This document shows positions 1-5,543 of a stretch of 5,654 nucleotides of DNA, piece after piece (positions within the stretch are counted from its first letter, which is position 1; each line of letters opens with the position of its first letter). The stretch spans positions 1 through 5,654 of the forward strand of contig NZ_CDSC02000287.1 of assembly GCF_001298715.1 (NCBI RefSeq), given 5' to 3'. Under the pieces are notes generated by a model. That model did not search any database. It saw only the letters and a program-made list of their open reading frames with translations, and was not told the DNA's origin. The translations under genes and the position numbers were made by a program. Source of the stretch: Bathymodiolus azoricus thioautotrophic gill symbiont. Its GTDB lineage: Bacteria; Pseudomonadota; Gammaproteobacteria; PS1; Pseudothioglobaceae.

Positions 1-883
1 TTTTGCGAATAATTTCATTGCCCGTCTTGTCAAAGAAAACAATGGCAGGTTTGTAGGTAAGTTTTAACGCCTCATACCAATATTTGGCAGTGGTGCGTTT
101 GCCTGATGGGGTGATTAATTTTTCATTAGACAGCGCATTAAGACGCACGACTTGCATTTGTTGTAAATAGTCTTGTGTTTGTTCTAATGGCATTAATTCA
201 GCATGAAAAAAATCACATTGTGTACAGTTTGGCTCTTCAAAAAATACCGCTAAAACCTTTTGTGCTGGTAGGTTTTCGCTACGCATTAATAAGTGCGGAG
301 GCGATGCAAAGATTGTATGTAAGTTAAGCTTGCCAGTCTTGTTTTTCTTTAACTTGTTGAGATAGTCGGCATAGGATTCTTTGAGATAGACTTTGTTGGC
401 AATATAATCTAATGTAGTGTGCATTTTATCAATAGATTGATAACCATTGAGTCTGAGTAGGGTCCTGCCTTGAGGATTTAAAAAAACGAGAGTAGGGGTA
501 AACTGGATTTTCATATGTGCTGAAAATTCCTTTTCAGTAAACTCTCTACCTGTCCAATCGCTCAAACCTGTATCGCCCCATATATTGGTTTCAATCACAT
601 CAAAATCTTTTTGTAATTTGGCAACTAATTTTTTATCATGAAAGTTATCTTTTACTAATTTTGCGCAGTAAGGACAGCCATTTTGATGAAAATAAATCAT
701 GACATGGCGACCTTTATCATTGGCTTCTTCTAAGTCTTCAGAAAGATCCATAAAGGTTGTTTTGAACCAGTCAGGTAGAAAATCAATGGTTTCTGCACCT
801 AAAAAATCCCCTTGTTTAACCACTTCTTGAGCGACAGACACGGATGAAAGATAGAAGGAAAATATTAGAAATACAATGCGCAT
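1..883 (-). CDS. Exported protein with two thioredoxin-like domains (SoxW-like), 3' end cut off by the window
   Basis: The frame reads open from an ATG at 883 to base 1, giving 294 codons with no stop, so the C-terminus is missing. Residues 1-18 look like a signal peptide (MRIV, a hydrophobic stretch, then SVAQ), placing the protein in the periplasm. Domain 1 (about 45-165) has NGCPYCAK with Cys70 and Cys73 and a likely cis-proline, T129-P130, before a beta strand. Domain 2 (about 200-294) repeats the layout with Cys220-T-Q-Cys223 and P279 before AIVFFD. Both redox CXXC pairs are therefore kept. This resembles SoxW/COG2143-type periplasmic thioredoxins, which usually have one such domain; here there are two. 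The likely role is thiol-disulfide reduction or exchange, perhaps for sulfur-oxidation or cytochrome proteins, but the partner is inferred. It lies downstream of the Cas6-like gene on the same strand. No good ribosome-binding site precedes the start; AGGA is 13 bases away. Confidence 0.85.
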   Translation of the reverse strand, partial: MRIVFLIFSFYLSSVSVAQEVVKQGDFLGAETIDFLPDWFKTTFMDLSEDLEEANDKGRHVMIYFHQNGCPYCAKLVKDNFHDKKLVAKLQKDFDVIETNIWGDTGLSDWTGREFTEKEFSAHMKIQFTPTLVFLNPQGRTLLRLNGYQSIDKMHTTLDYIANKVYLKESYADYLNKLKKNKTGKLNLHTIFASPPHLLMRSENLPAQKVLAVFFEEPNCTQCDFFHAELMPLEQTQDYLQQMQVVRLNALSNEKLITPSGKRTTAKYWYEALKLTYKPAIVFFDKTGNEIIRK

Positions 884-889
884 GAGTTG

Positions 890-918
890 ATTGTAGTCCT
901 AAAGTTAAGCCAATGCAA
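890..918 (-). promoter_or_regulatory. Candidate sigma70 promoter for the thioredoxin-like gene
   Basis: On the minus strand TTGCAT (918-913) and TACAAT (895-890) are separated by exactly 17 bases. The -10 matches the consensus at 5 of 6 positions and the -35 at 3 of 6. The predicted transcription start falls at about 883, on the start codon itself, so the mRNA would be leaderless or nearly so. Alternatively, the gene is read from the Cas6-like gene upstream and this match is chance. Confidence 0.4.
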
Positions 919-919
919 A

Positions 920-941
920 TTTGAGTTAAATACCACTCAAA
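920..941. promoter_or_regulatory. Inverted repeat, possible operator
   Basis: TTTGAGT (920-926) and ACTCAAA (935-941) form a perfect 7-base dyad around an 8-base centre. It sits just upstream of the candidate -35 of the thioredoxin-like gene, where an activator or repressor could bind. Neither strand shows a T-tract directly after the dyad, so it does not look like an intrinsic terminator. In AT-rich DNA a chance dyad of this size is possible. Confidence 0.3.
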
Positions 942-974
942 AAATATTTAACTGCTGGATTGGAAAAAGCCTTG

Positions 975-1655
975 CTAGACCGCATTAACACTTTCAATAC
1001 CTTTCTGTGGCAAAAATAGCCCACAGCCTAGTAGGCGATGCTTGCCAATGCCTGCTTCTTGGAGCTTGACAGATTCTGCTTTTCTTAGGTCAGCTACCAT
1101 CAAAGAGCGTGTATGAATGATGCCATCTGGCGTTGATATTTTGCGTTTTAAACCTGCCATCATCTTTTTAGGTTGAATCCCTAGCGCTTGAAATTGCGCA
1201 AATGAGGTTTGCAAAAAATCTCCTTCACTGGTATTTTCATCGCAGGCAATATGCTTGGCAAATACAATTTGCATATCACTCATCAATTTTGGCTCTAGCG
1301 CCTTGATTATATCAATCTGATATTCGCCTAAATTCAATGTTTTTCCAATCAAAATTTCTACTTCATCTAACTTTTCCTTAGGAATTCGAATATTAAGTTT
1401 AGAGCGTTTAGAAGGGTAGTAGAAACCCGATTCATGGTCTTGCTCCCAGCCATTGCCATCAGCCACACTAATATCAAACACACCCGCCTTGACTTCTTTC
1501 AACCAAGGTAAGTGTTTGAGTAATGCCTGAGACAGAAAATAAGCATGGTCAATTGGTAAAATTTTGGCGTGAATATTAAACACAGCATCTTGAATCGTCT
1601 CAGGAAGCGTAAAATGCTCCTCTTTAATATCTTCTTGCCAAAACATAAGAATCAT
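975..1655 (-). CDS. cas6: Stand-alone Cas6 homologue (Cmx6, subtype I-MYXAN type)
   Basis: The 226-residue product matches what I recall of the Cas6/Cmx6 family along its whole length. It has LPIDHAYFLSQAL at 33-45, DGNGW at 66-70, a basic strand RSKLNIRIP at 84-92, GLKRKIS at 168-174, RSLMVADL at 183-190, and the diagnostic C-terminal glycine-rich loop GIGKHRLLGCGLF at 202-214. Cas6 proteins are ferredoxin-fold endoribonucleases that cut CRISPR precursor RNA within its repeats and hold the product. His37 or His49 is a candidate catalytic histidine, by inference. No other cas gene or repeat array is in view, so the substrate is unknown. The family is often found without CRISPR in sulfur-oxidising proteobacteria, as far as I recall. 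The start could be the ATG at 1655 or the one at 1646 (MFWQEDI); neither has a Shine-Dalgarno sequence. The gene diverges from rnc and precedes the thioredoxin-like gene. Confidence 0.8.
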   Translation of the reverse strand: MILMFWQEDIKEEHFTLPETIQDAVFNIHAKILPIDHAYFLSQALLKHLPWLKEVKAGVFDISVADGNGWEQDHESGFYYPSKRSKLNIRIPKEKLDEVEILIGKTLNLGEYQIDIIKALEPKLMSDMQIVFAKHIACDENTSEGDFLQTSFAQFQALGIQPKKMMAGLKRKISTPDGIIHTRSLMVADLRKAESVKLQEAGIGKHRLLGCGLFLPQKGIESVNAV

Positions 1656-1683
1656 TGAATTTTATAATGGCGTTAATTATATA
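1655..1683 (+). promoter_or_regulatory. Candidate promoter for the rnc operon
   Basis: TTGAAT (1655-1660) and TATATA (1678-1683) are 17 bases apart; each matches the sigma70 consensus at 4 of 6 positions. The start would be near 1690, leaving a leader of about 10 bases before the rnc ATG. A second -10, a perfect TATAAT at 1663-1668, lacks a good -35 (AAAACA at 1640-1645) and would give a leader of about 25 bases. Either way the leader is very short. Confidence 0.4.
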
Positions 1684-1705
1684 TAGACACATATTAGACA
1701 ATGAA
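1676..1705 (-). promoter_or_regulatory. Candidate promoter for the Cas6-like gene
   Basis: A perfect TATAAT lies on the minus strand at 1681-1676. With an 18-base spacer, the -35 position reads TTCATT (1705-1700), a weak 3 of 6 match. Transcription would start near 1669, about 14 bases before the ATG at 1655 or 23 before the ATG at 1646. The -10 overlaps the candidate rnc promoter on the other strand, so the two may exclude each other. Confidence 0.4.
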
Positions 1706-2375
1706 CGAATTACAGAAAAAAATTAATTATCAATTTAAAGACATTGCTTTGTTGAGGCAGGCATTGACGCATCGTAGCATGGGTAAGGGCAATAATGAGC
1801 GTCTTGAGTTCTTGGGTGATAGCGTACTGGGTGTGGTGGTTTCTCGAGAGTTGTATCAGCGTTTTCCAAGTATTGCCGAGGGTAAGCTGTCTCGATTTAA
1901 GTCTTATGTGGTTAGAGGGCAAACGCTTGCATTGATTGCAGCTAAGCTTGAGTTGTCAAATTTATTGATTTTGGGTTCGGGTGAATTAAAAAGTGGCGGA
2001 CATAATCGTAAATCTATTCAATCTGATGCAGTAGAGGCTATTTTGGGTGCTATTTTCTTGGAGGCAGATTTTGATACTGTTAATACGGTAATTCTAGATT
2101 TGTTTAAAGAATATATAGATGACATTAATCCAAATGACACACTAAAAGATTTTAAAACGCAGTTGCAAGAACGCTTGCAAAAGTTTGGACAAACACTACC
2201 ACAATATGAATTAATCAAAACTGTAGGCAAAGACCATAATGCAAAATTTACCGTTAACTGCTTTTTAAAAGACTATTCAATGCAAGTTCAACAAGAAGCT
2301 AAAAGCATTAAGAGAGCAGAACAAATGTGCGCTGAAGTTTTGCTAGAAAAATTAAAAGAGAAAAAAGCTTCATGA
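1701..2375 (+). CDS. rnc: Ribonuclease III
   Basis: RNase III cuts double-stranded RNA, releases 16S and 23S rRNA precursors and processes some mRNAs; it acts as a cytosolic dimer with Mg2+. The 224 residues are normal length (E. coli has 226). The catalytic domain carries the signature ERLEFLGDS at 33-41. Glu33, Glu36, Asp40, Glu60, Asp109 and Glu112 correspond to E. coli E38, E41, D45, E65, D114 and E117, so the metal-binding set is complete. A double-stranded-RNA-binding domain follows at about 150-220 (LQERLQKFGQ, then the KSIKRAEQ helix). The start has no clear Shine-Dalgarno sequence and the candidate leader is only 10-25 bases, which leaves no room for the kind of leader stem-loop through which E. 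coli RNase III regulates its own message. It heads the five-gene plus-strand group and overlaps era by 4 bases. The usual upstream neighbour lepB is not here. Confidence 0.97.
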   Translation: MNELQKKINYQFKDIALLRQALTHRSMGKGNNERLEFLGDSVLGVVVSRELYQRFPSIAEGKLSRFKSYVVRGQTLALIAAKLELSNLLILGSGELKSGGHNRKSIQSDAVEAILGAIFLEADFDTVNTVILDLFKEYIDDINPNDTLKDFKTQLQERLQKFGQTLPQYELIKTVGKDHNAKFTVNCFLKDYSMQVQQEAKSIKRAEQMCAEVLLEKLKEKKAS

Positions 2376-3256
2376 GTCATAAGGCAGGTTTTATTGCAGT
2401 TATAGGTCGTCCAAATGTGGGCAAATCGACTTTAACCAATGAGCTTATCGGTCAAAAACTCTCCATTACCTCACACCGACCGCAAACCACACGCCATCGT
2501 ATTCACGCTATTGATACCACTGATGATTATCAAATGGTGTTTGTTGATACGCCAGGTATGCATATTGGCAACACTAAGGCTATTAATGCTTATATGAATA
2601 GAGCTGCTAGCTCTAGCATTAATGATGTTGATATTATTTTGTGGTTGGTTGAGGCGGGTAAATGGACCAAAGAAGATGCGCGAGTTTTGGAACATGTGTC
2701 AAAAGCGCAGGTACCCGTTATACTGTGCGTGAATAAGATTGATAAACTCAAAGACAAACAAGCAGTTTTGCCTTTTTTAGCAGAAATTGGACAAAAATAT
2801 CAGCCCGATGATTTGTTCCCACTTTCAGCGTTTAATAAGCCTGATACCAAAACACTACGAACATTAATTCTAAAATATTTGCCAGAGCAGGGCAATATTT
2901 TCGATGCTGATTATGTAACCGATAGAAGTGAAAAATTTGTCGTTGCTGAGTTTATCCGTGAAAAGTTAATGCGCCATTTGACGGATGAATTGCCTTACGA
3001 CCTTACCGTTGAAATTGAACAATATGAATTAGATGGCGAAATGCAAAGGATTGCTGCTAGAATTTTTGTTGATAAAACCTCACAAAAAAGTATCGTTATC
3101 GGCAATAAAGGCGAGATGTTAAAACTCATTGGCACCGAATCTCGTCAAAGCATTGAGGGTTTTTTACAGCGTAAAGTATTTTTAAAACTTTGGGTTAAAG
3201 TCAAACAAGGTTGGTCTGATGATAAACGCTCACTCGCTTCATTGGGATATGATTAA
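2372..3256 (+). CDS. era: GTPase Era
   Basis: Era is a membrane-associated GTPase that binds the 3' end of 16S rRNA and helps assemble the 30S subunit. The 294 residues fit the family. The GTPase domain has G1 GRPNVGKS (12-19), a switch I threonine in QTTRHRI (38-44), G3 DTPG (59-62), G4 NKID (121-124) and G5 SA (152-153). The linker YVTDRSEKF (181-189) leads into the KH domain, with FIREKLM (194-200) and the RNA-binding loop GNKGEMLKLIG (244-254). All nucleotide-binding motifs are intact. The start ATG overlaps the rnc stop (ATGA), which points to translational coupling. The rnc-era pairing places rRNA cleavage beside rRNA-dependent subunit assembly. Confidence 0.98.
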   Translation: MSHKAGFIAVIGRPNVGKSTLTNELIGQKLSITSHRPQTTRHRIHAIDTTDDYQMVFVDTPGMHIGNTKAINAYMNRAASSSINDVDIILWLVEAGKWTKEDARVLEHVSKAQVPVILCVNKIDKLKDKQAVLPFLAEIGQKYQPDDLFPLSAFNKPDTKTLRTLILKYLPEQGNIFDADYVTDRSEKFVVAEFIREKLMRHLTDELPYDLTVEIEQYELDGEMQRIAARIFVDKTSQKSIVIGNKGEMLKLIGTESRQSIEGFLQRKVFLKLWVKVKQGWSDDKRSLASLGYD

Positions 3257-3304
3257 TGAAAAGATATTTGCATTAATGGACTTAATTTTATTTATTATTT
3301 GGCG

Positions 3305-3333
3305 TTGTTATGCAACAAATACAATGTTAATAT
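3305..3333 (+). promoter_or_regulatory. Possible internal promoter before recO
   Basis: TTGTTA (3305-3310) and TAATAT (3328-3333) are 17 bases apart, each 4 of 6 to the sigma70 consensus. The start would be near 3340, shortly before recO. The 98-base era-recO gap is the only sizeable gap in the operon, which makes an internal promoter reasonable, but the region is so AT-rich that chance matches are likely. A second match, TTGCAT (3268-3273) with TTTATT (3291-3296), is equally weak. Confidence 0.25.
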
Positions 3334-3346
3334 TAGCGTAGCATTT

Positions 3347-3351
3347 GGTGG
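3347..3351 (+). promoter_or_regulatory. Ribosome-binding site that bears on the recO start
   Basis: GGTGG lies 3 bases before the ATG at 3355 and 6 bases before the adjacent ATG at 3358. The spacing favours the second ATG, which would remove one methionine from the product. Confidence 0.4.
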
Positions 3352-3354
3352 CTA

Positions 3355-4047
3355 ATGATGACTAAGATTGATTTAACCCCCGCTTTTTTAATTCATCGTA
3401 GAGCGTTTAAAGATTCTTCTTTATTGTTAGATTTTTTTACCCAAGAGCACGGCAAGATTCGTCTAGTTGGACGAGGCTTGCGCAAGTCAAAAACACCTTT
3501 ACAAATGTTTCAACATATGAAAATCTCTTTTGCTGGTAAAGGCGAGCTTAAAACATTAACGACTTGGGAGGCAGACGACGAGCCAAGAAATCTACAAGGA
3601 GAAACCCTGATATTAGGCATATATATAAATGAGTTGGTTTCTAGATTATTGCAAGAACAAGATCCGCATGCTGTATTGTTTGATGCTTACAAGGCATTCA
3701 TCAGCCAGATTGCCAAGTTAGAACAGCAAGTAAGGTACTGGTCACTCAGATTGTTTGAAAACAATCTATTGTCTGAATTGGGCTATGGCTATGATTTAGA
3801 GAATGATATACATGGTGATGATATTGCACAAGGGGCTTATTATCAATATCAGTCGCAATCTGGTTTTGTGCGTAGCGATATAGGTAAAATATCGGGAAAC
3901 ACAATTCAACTAATGTTGGCAAAAGATGTATTAAATATGCCAGATGTTGAGCAATTAAAATTATGTAGAAATTTAAATAGAGAGAGATTGCAACCGTTAC
4001 TTGGTAACAAACCCTTGCAAAGTCGCTCTTTATTCTTTACCAAGTAG
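3355..4047 (+). CDS. recO: DNA repair protein RecO
   Basis: RecO works with RecR, and usually RecF, to load RecA onto single-stranded DNA coated with SSB, and it anneals complementary strands. The 230 residues are slightly shorter than E. coli RecO (242). The N-terminal OB-fold (about 5-80) shows [20 protein letters not shown] and [14 protein letters not shown], close to E. coli's segment with [20 protein letters not shown]. The helical part carries [12 protein letters not shown] (88-99) and [18 protein letters not shown] (131-148). The C-terminal signature [12 protein letters not shown] (216-227) mirrors E. coli LGGKPLKSRELF. The cysteine zinc-binding cluster of many Gram-positive RecO proteins is missing, as in E. 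coli. The gene sits 98 bases after era and 5 bases before pdxJ, so it is probably cotranscribed with both. Confidence 0.95.
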   Translation: MMTKIDLTPAFLIHRRAFKDSSLLLDFFTQEHGKIRLVGRGLRKSKTPLQMFQHMKISFAGKGELKTLTTWEADDEPRNLQGETLILGIYINELVSRLLQEQDPHAVLFDAYKAFISQIAKLEQQVRYWSLRLFENNLLSELGYGYDLENDIHGDDIAQGAYYQYQSQSGFVRSDIGKISGNTIQLMLAKDVLNMPDVEQLKLCRNLNRERLQPLLGNKPLQSRSLFFTK

Positions 4048-4052
4048 ACAAA

Positions 4053-4778
4053 ATGAGTATTTATTTAGGTGTCAATATTGACCATATAGCCACAATTAGG
4101 CAAGCCAGAGGCACGCACTACCCCTCACCAGTAGAAGGCGCATTGTTATGTGAACAATCAGGTGCAGACAGTATTACTTTGCACCTGCGTGAAGACAGGC
4201 GCCACATTCAAGATGAGGATGTGGTTGTCTTGCGTGAGAAACTCACCACCAAAATGAATCTAGAAATGGCAAGCACCGATGAGATGATTGCTATTGCCAG
4301 TAAAATCAAACCGCAAGATTGCTGCCTAGTGCCAGAAAAACGCGAAGAACTCACTACTGAGGGTGGGCTGGATGTGGTTAATCAAATCTCAAGAATGACA
4401 GATGTTTGTGCACAGCTCAAAGCATCTGATGTTGTTGTGTCTTTGTTTATTGATGCACAAAAAGACCAAATTGACGCTGCCAAACAATGCGGTGCACCTG
4501 TGATTGAGCTACACACTGGACATTACGCTGACACTACAGGTTCTGAACAACGAACTGAATTTGAACGCATTAAAAGTATGGCAACTTATGCGCATTCAAT
4601 TGGCTTACAAGTCAATGCAGGACACGGGCTAACACTTGAGAACACCAAAGCCATTGCGCAATTACCTGAGATTGTTGAGCTTAATATTGGCCATTCAATT
4701 ATTGCCAGAGCGGTATTTGTTGGGCTTGAGTCTGCTACTAATGAGATGAAAAATTTAATGCTAGAGGCGAGATTATGA
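4053..4778 (+). CDS. pdxJ: Pyridoxine 5'-phosphate synthase
   Basis: PdxJ condenses 1-deoxyxylulose 5-phosphate with 3-amino-2-oxopropyl phosphate to form pyridoxine 5'-phosphate, the ring-closing step of the DXP-dependent vitamin B6 route. The cytosolic TIM-barrel protein is 241 residues, the usual size. Visible family motifs are [17 protein letters not shown] (5-21), HLREDRRHI (44-52), NLEMA (69-73), [17 protein letters not shown] (92-108), ELHTGHYA (152-159), NAGHGL (188-193) and [12 protein letters not shown] (209-220). His44, Glu71 and His191 correspond to the E. coli active-site His45, Glu72 and His193. It follows recO after 5 bases, with no strong Shine-Dalgarno sequence, and overlaps acpS by 4 bases, so translation is probably coupled to its neighbours. 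Its presence implies de novo B6 synthesis from DXP. Confidence 0.98.
   Translation: MSIYLGVNIDHIATIRQARGTHYPSPVEGALLCEQSGADSITLHLREDRRHIQDEDVVVLREKLTTKMNLEMASTDEMIAIASKIKPQDCCLVPEKREELTTEGGLDVVNQISRMTDVCAQLKASDVVVSLFIDAQKDQIDAAKQCGAPVIELHTGHYADTTGSEQRTEFERIKSMATYAHSIGLQVNAGHGLTLENTKAIAQLPEIVELNIGHSIIARAVFVGLESATNEMKNLMLEARL
4763..4767 (+). promoter_or_regulatory. Ribosome-binding site of acpS inside pdxJ
   Basis: AGAGG lies 7 bases before the acpS ATG at 4775, within the last codons of pdxJ. It is one of the few clear Shine-Dalgarno sequences in this window and confirms the overlapping ATGA start. Confidence 0.6.
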
Positions 4779-5197
4779 TTTATGGCATCGGCACTGATAT
4801 TATTAATATCGAGCGAGTTGAGCAAATATTAAATAAAAACAAAGACGGCTTTGTGCATCGTGTGTTGTCTGAACACGAGCAAGTGCTATTTGCCAACAAA
4901 GGCGATAGTGCTGCGTATTGTGCCAAACGCTTTGCCGCCAAAGAAGCCTTTGCCAAAGCCCTAGGCACAGGTATTGGCAGGATTGTTAGTTTTCAAGATT
5001 TAACCATTAGAAACAACGAAGAAGGCAAGCCCTATTTTATCCCCAGTGAAAAACTACGCTTATATCTCGTTGATAGAAACATCAAGCAGGCACATTTAAG
5101 CCTATCTGATGAAAAATTTAATGCCGTGGCGTTTGTGGTATTAGAATTAGGCGAAAAAAACGAAGCCGAAAAAGGCGAATACGGCACAACTTTCTAA
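4775..5197 (+). CDS. acpS: Holo-[acyl-carrier-protein] synthase
   Basis: AcpS moves 4'-phosphopantetheine from coenzyme A to the conserved serine of acyl carrier protein, switching on fatty acid synthesis; it acts as a cytosolic trimer with Mg2+. The signature [12 protein letters not shown] (4-15) carries the metal ligand Asp8, and [17 protein letters not shown] (51-67) carries Glu57, both at canonical positions. HLSLSDE (107-113) is the usual C-terminal core motif. The family usually ends near residue 125; here about 15 polar, charged residues ([15 protein letters not shown]) follow VVLEL, encoded by an A-rich stretch. The tail leaves the catalytic core untouched. The gene is last in the rnc-era-recO-pdxJ-acpS group and ends just before a palindromic terminator facing a convergent gene. 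Confidence 0.97.
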   Translation: MIYGIGTDIINIERVEQILNKNKDGFVHRVLSEHEQVLFANKGDSAAYCAKRFAAKEAFAKALGTGIGRIVSFQDLTIRNNEEGKPYFIPSEKLRLYLVDRNIKQAHLSLSDEKFNAVAFVVLELGEKNEAEKGEYGTTF

Positions 5198-5202
5198 AAC
5201 CC

Positions 5203-5240
5203 CCCTCTAAATCCCAGTGTGACTTAGAGGGCGCCCTCTA
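5203..5240. terminator. Palindromic, probably bidirectional, terminator between convergent genes
   Basis: CCCTCTAA (5203-5210) pairs with TTAGAGGG (5224-5231) in a perfect 8-base stem. Two further pairs follow inside a single A-C mismatch, leaving a 7-base loop. The second arm also starts a perfect 16-base palindrome (5225-5240) that reaches into the stop codon of the minus-strand gene. In the minus direction the stem is followed by three more Gs and TTTT, a weak U-tract; in the plus direction there is no T-run. The location between acpS and a convergent gene supports a terminator role for both. Confidence 0.55.
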
Positions 5241-5543
5241 GTTAATGTATTGACCAAACCCCGCTTTGTAAGCTTCTTGCTTTGTACCTTCACAGCCAAA
5301 TTTCTTTGCAGTTTGATAGCTTGATACAGCTAAGGGGTGTTGCTCCAACACAGGCACAGGGGTTCTGTGCATTTTAAAACGCTTTAGCCCTTGGTTCATT
5401 TTGCGATAACCCGCTGCATTTAGCCCTTCACAGTTTTCATTGTAATATTTCACTGCCCCTACTATCACCAGCATTTCGTTGGGTGAAAGTGCTTTTACAG
5501 ATAGAGTTGCTATTAATATTGCTATAAATAATGTCTTTTTCAT
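5238..5543 (-). CDS. Small exported protein of unknown function
   Basis: I do not recognise this 101-residue protein. Residues 1-18 form a clear signal peptide: MKK, the hydrophobic stretch TLFIAILIATLSV, then KA before LSPNE. The mature part is about 83 residues, basic and soluble, with exactly two cysteines (Cys38 in ENCEGL, Cys84 in FGCEGT). Both sit in a C-E-G context, which suggests one disulfide in the periplasm. Aromatic and basic residues are frequent (YRKMNQGLKRFKMHR), and no metal-binding or catalytic motif stands out. There is no lipobox cysteine, so it is not a lipoprotein. The ATG overlaps the stop of the gene upstream (ATGA), and no good Shine-Dalgarno sequence is seen, so translation is probably coupled. 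The stop codon lies inside the shared terminator palindrome. The signal peptide, defined stop and operon-like overlap make it a credible gene. Confidence 0.75.
   Translation of the reverse strand: MKKTLFIAILIATLSVKALSPNEMLVIVGAVKYYNENCEGLNAAGYRKMNQGLKRFKMHRTPVPVLEQHPLAVSSYQTAKKFGCEGTKQEAYKAGFGQYIN

Noticed and set aside
2606..2617. Inverted repeat GCTAG-CT-CTAGC inside era.
   Set aside because: It falls in a run of Ala and Ser codons of a conserved GTPase and is explained by codon use.
1710..2695. Open frames of 70-74 codons on the minus strand inside rnc and era.
   Set aside because: They lie antisense to clearly conserved genes, have no recognisable motifs and look like frame shadows.
3305..3318. 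Small hairpin TTGTT-ATGC-AACAA as a terminator after era.
   Set aside because: The stem has only 5 mostly A-T pairs and no T-tract follows, so termination is unlikely.
3276..3341. A 21-codon open frame (starting MDLILFIIWR) in the era-recO gap, hydrophobic at its start.
   Set aside because: It has no properly spaced ribosome-binding site, and hydrophobic short frames are expected by chance in such AT-rich DNA. Conservation in relatives would be needed to revive it.
4586..4968. Minus-strand open frames of 62-79 codons across pdxJ and acpS.
   Set aside because: They are antisense to genes with complete catalytic motifs and show no signs of their own expression.
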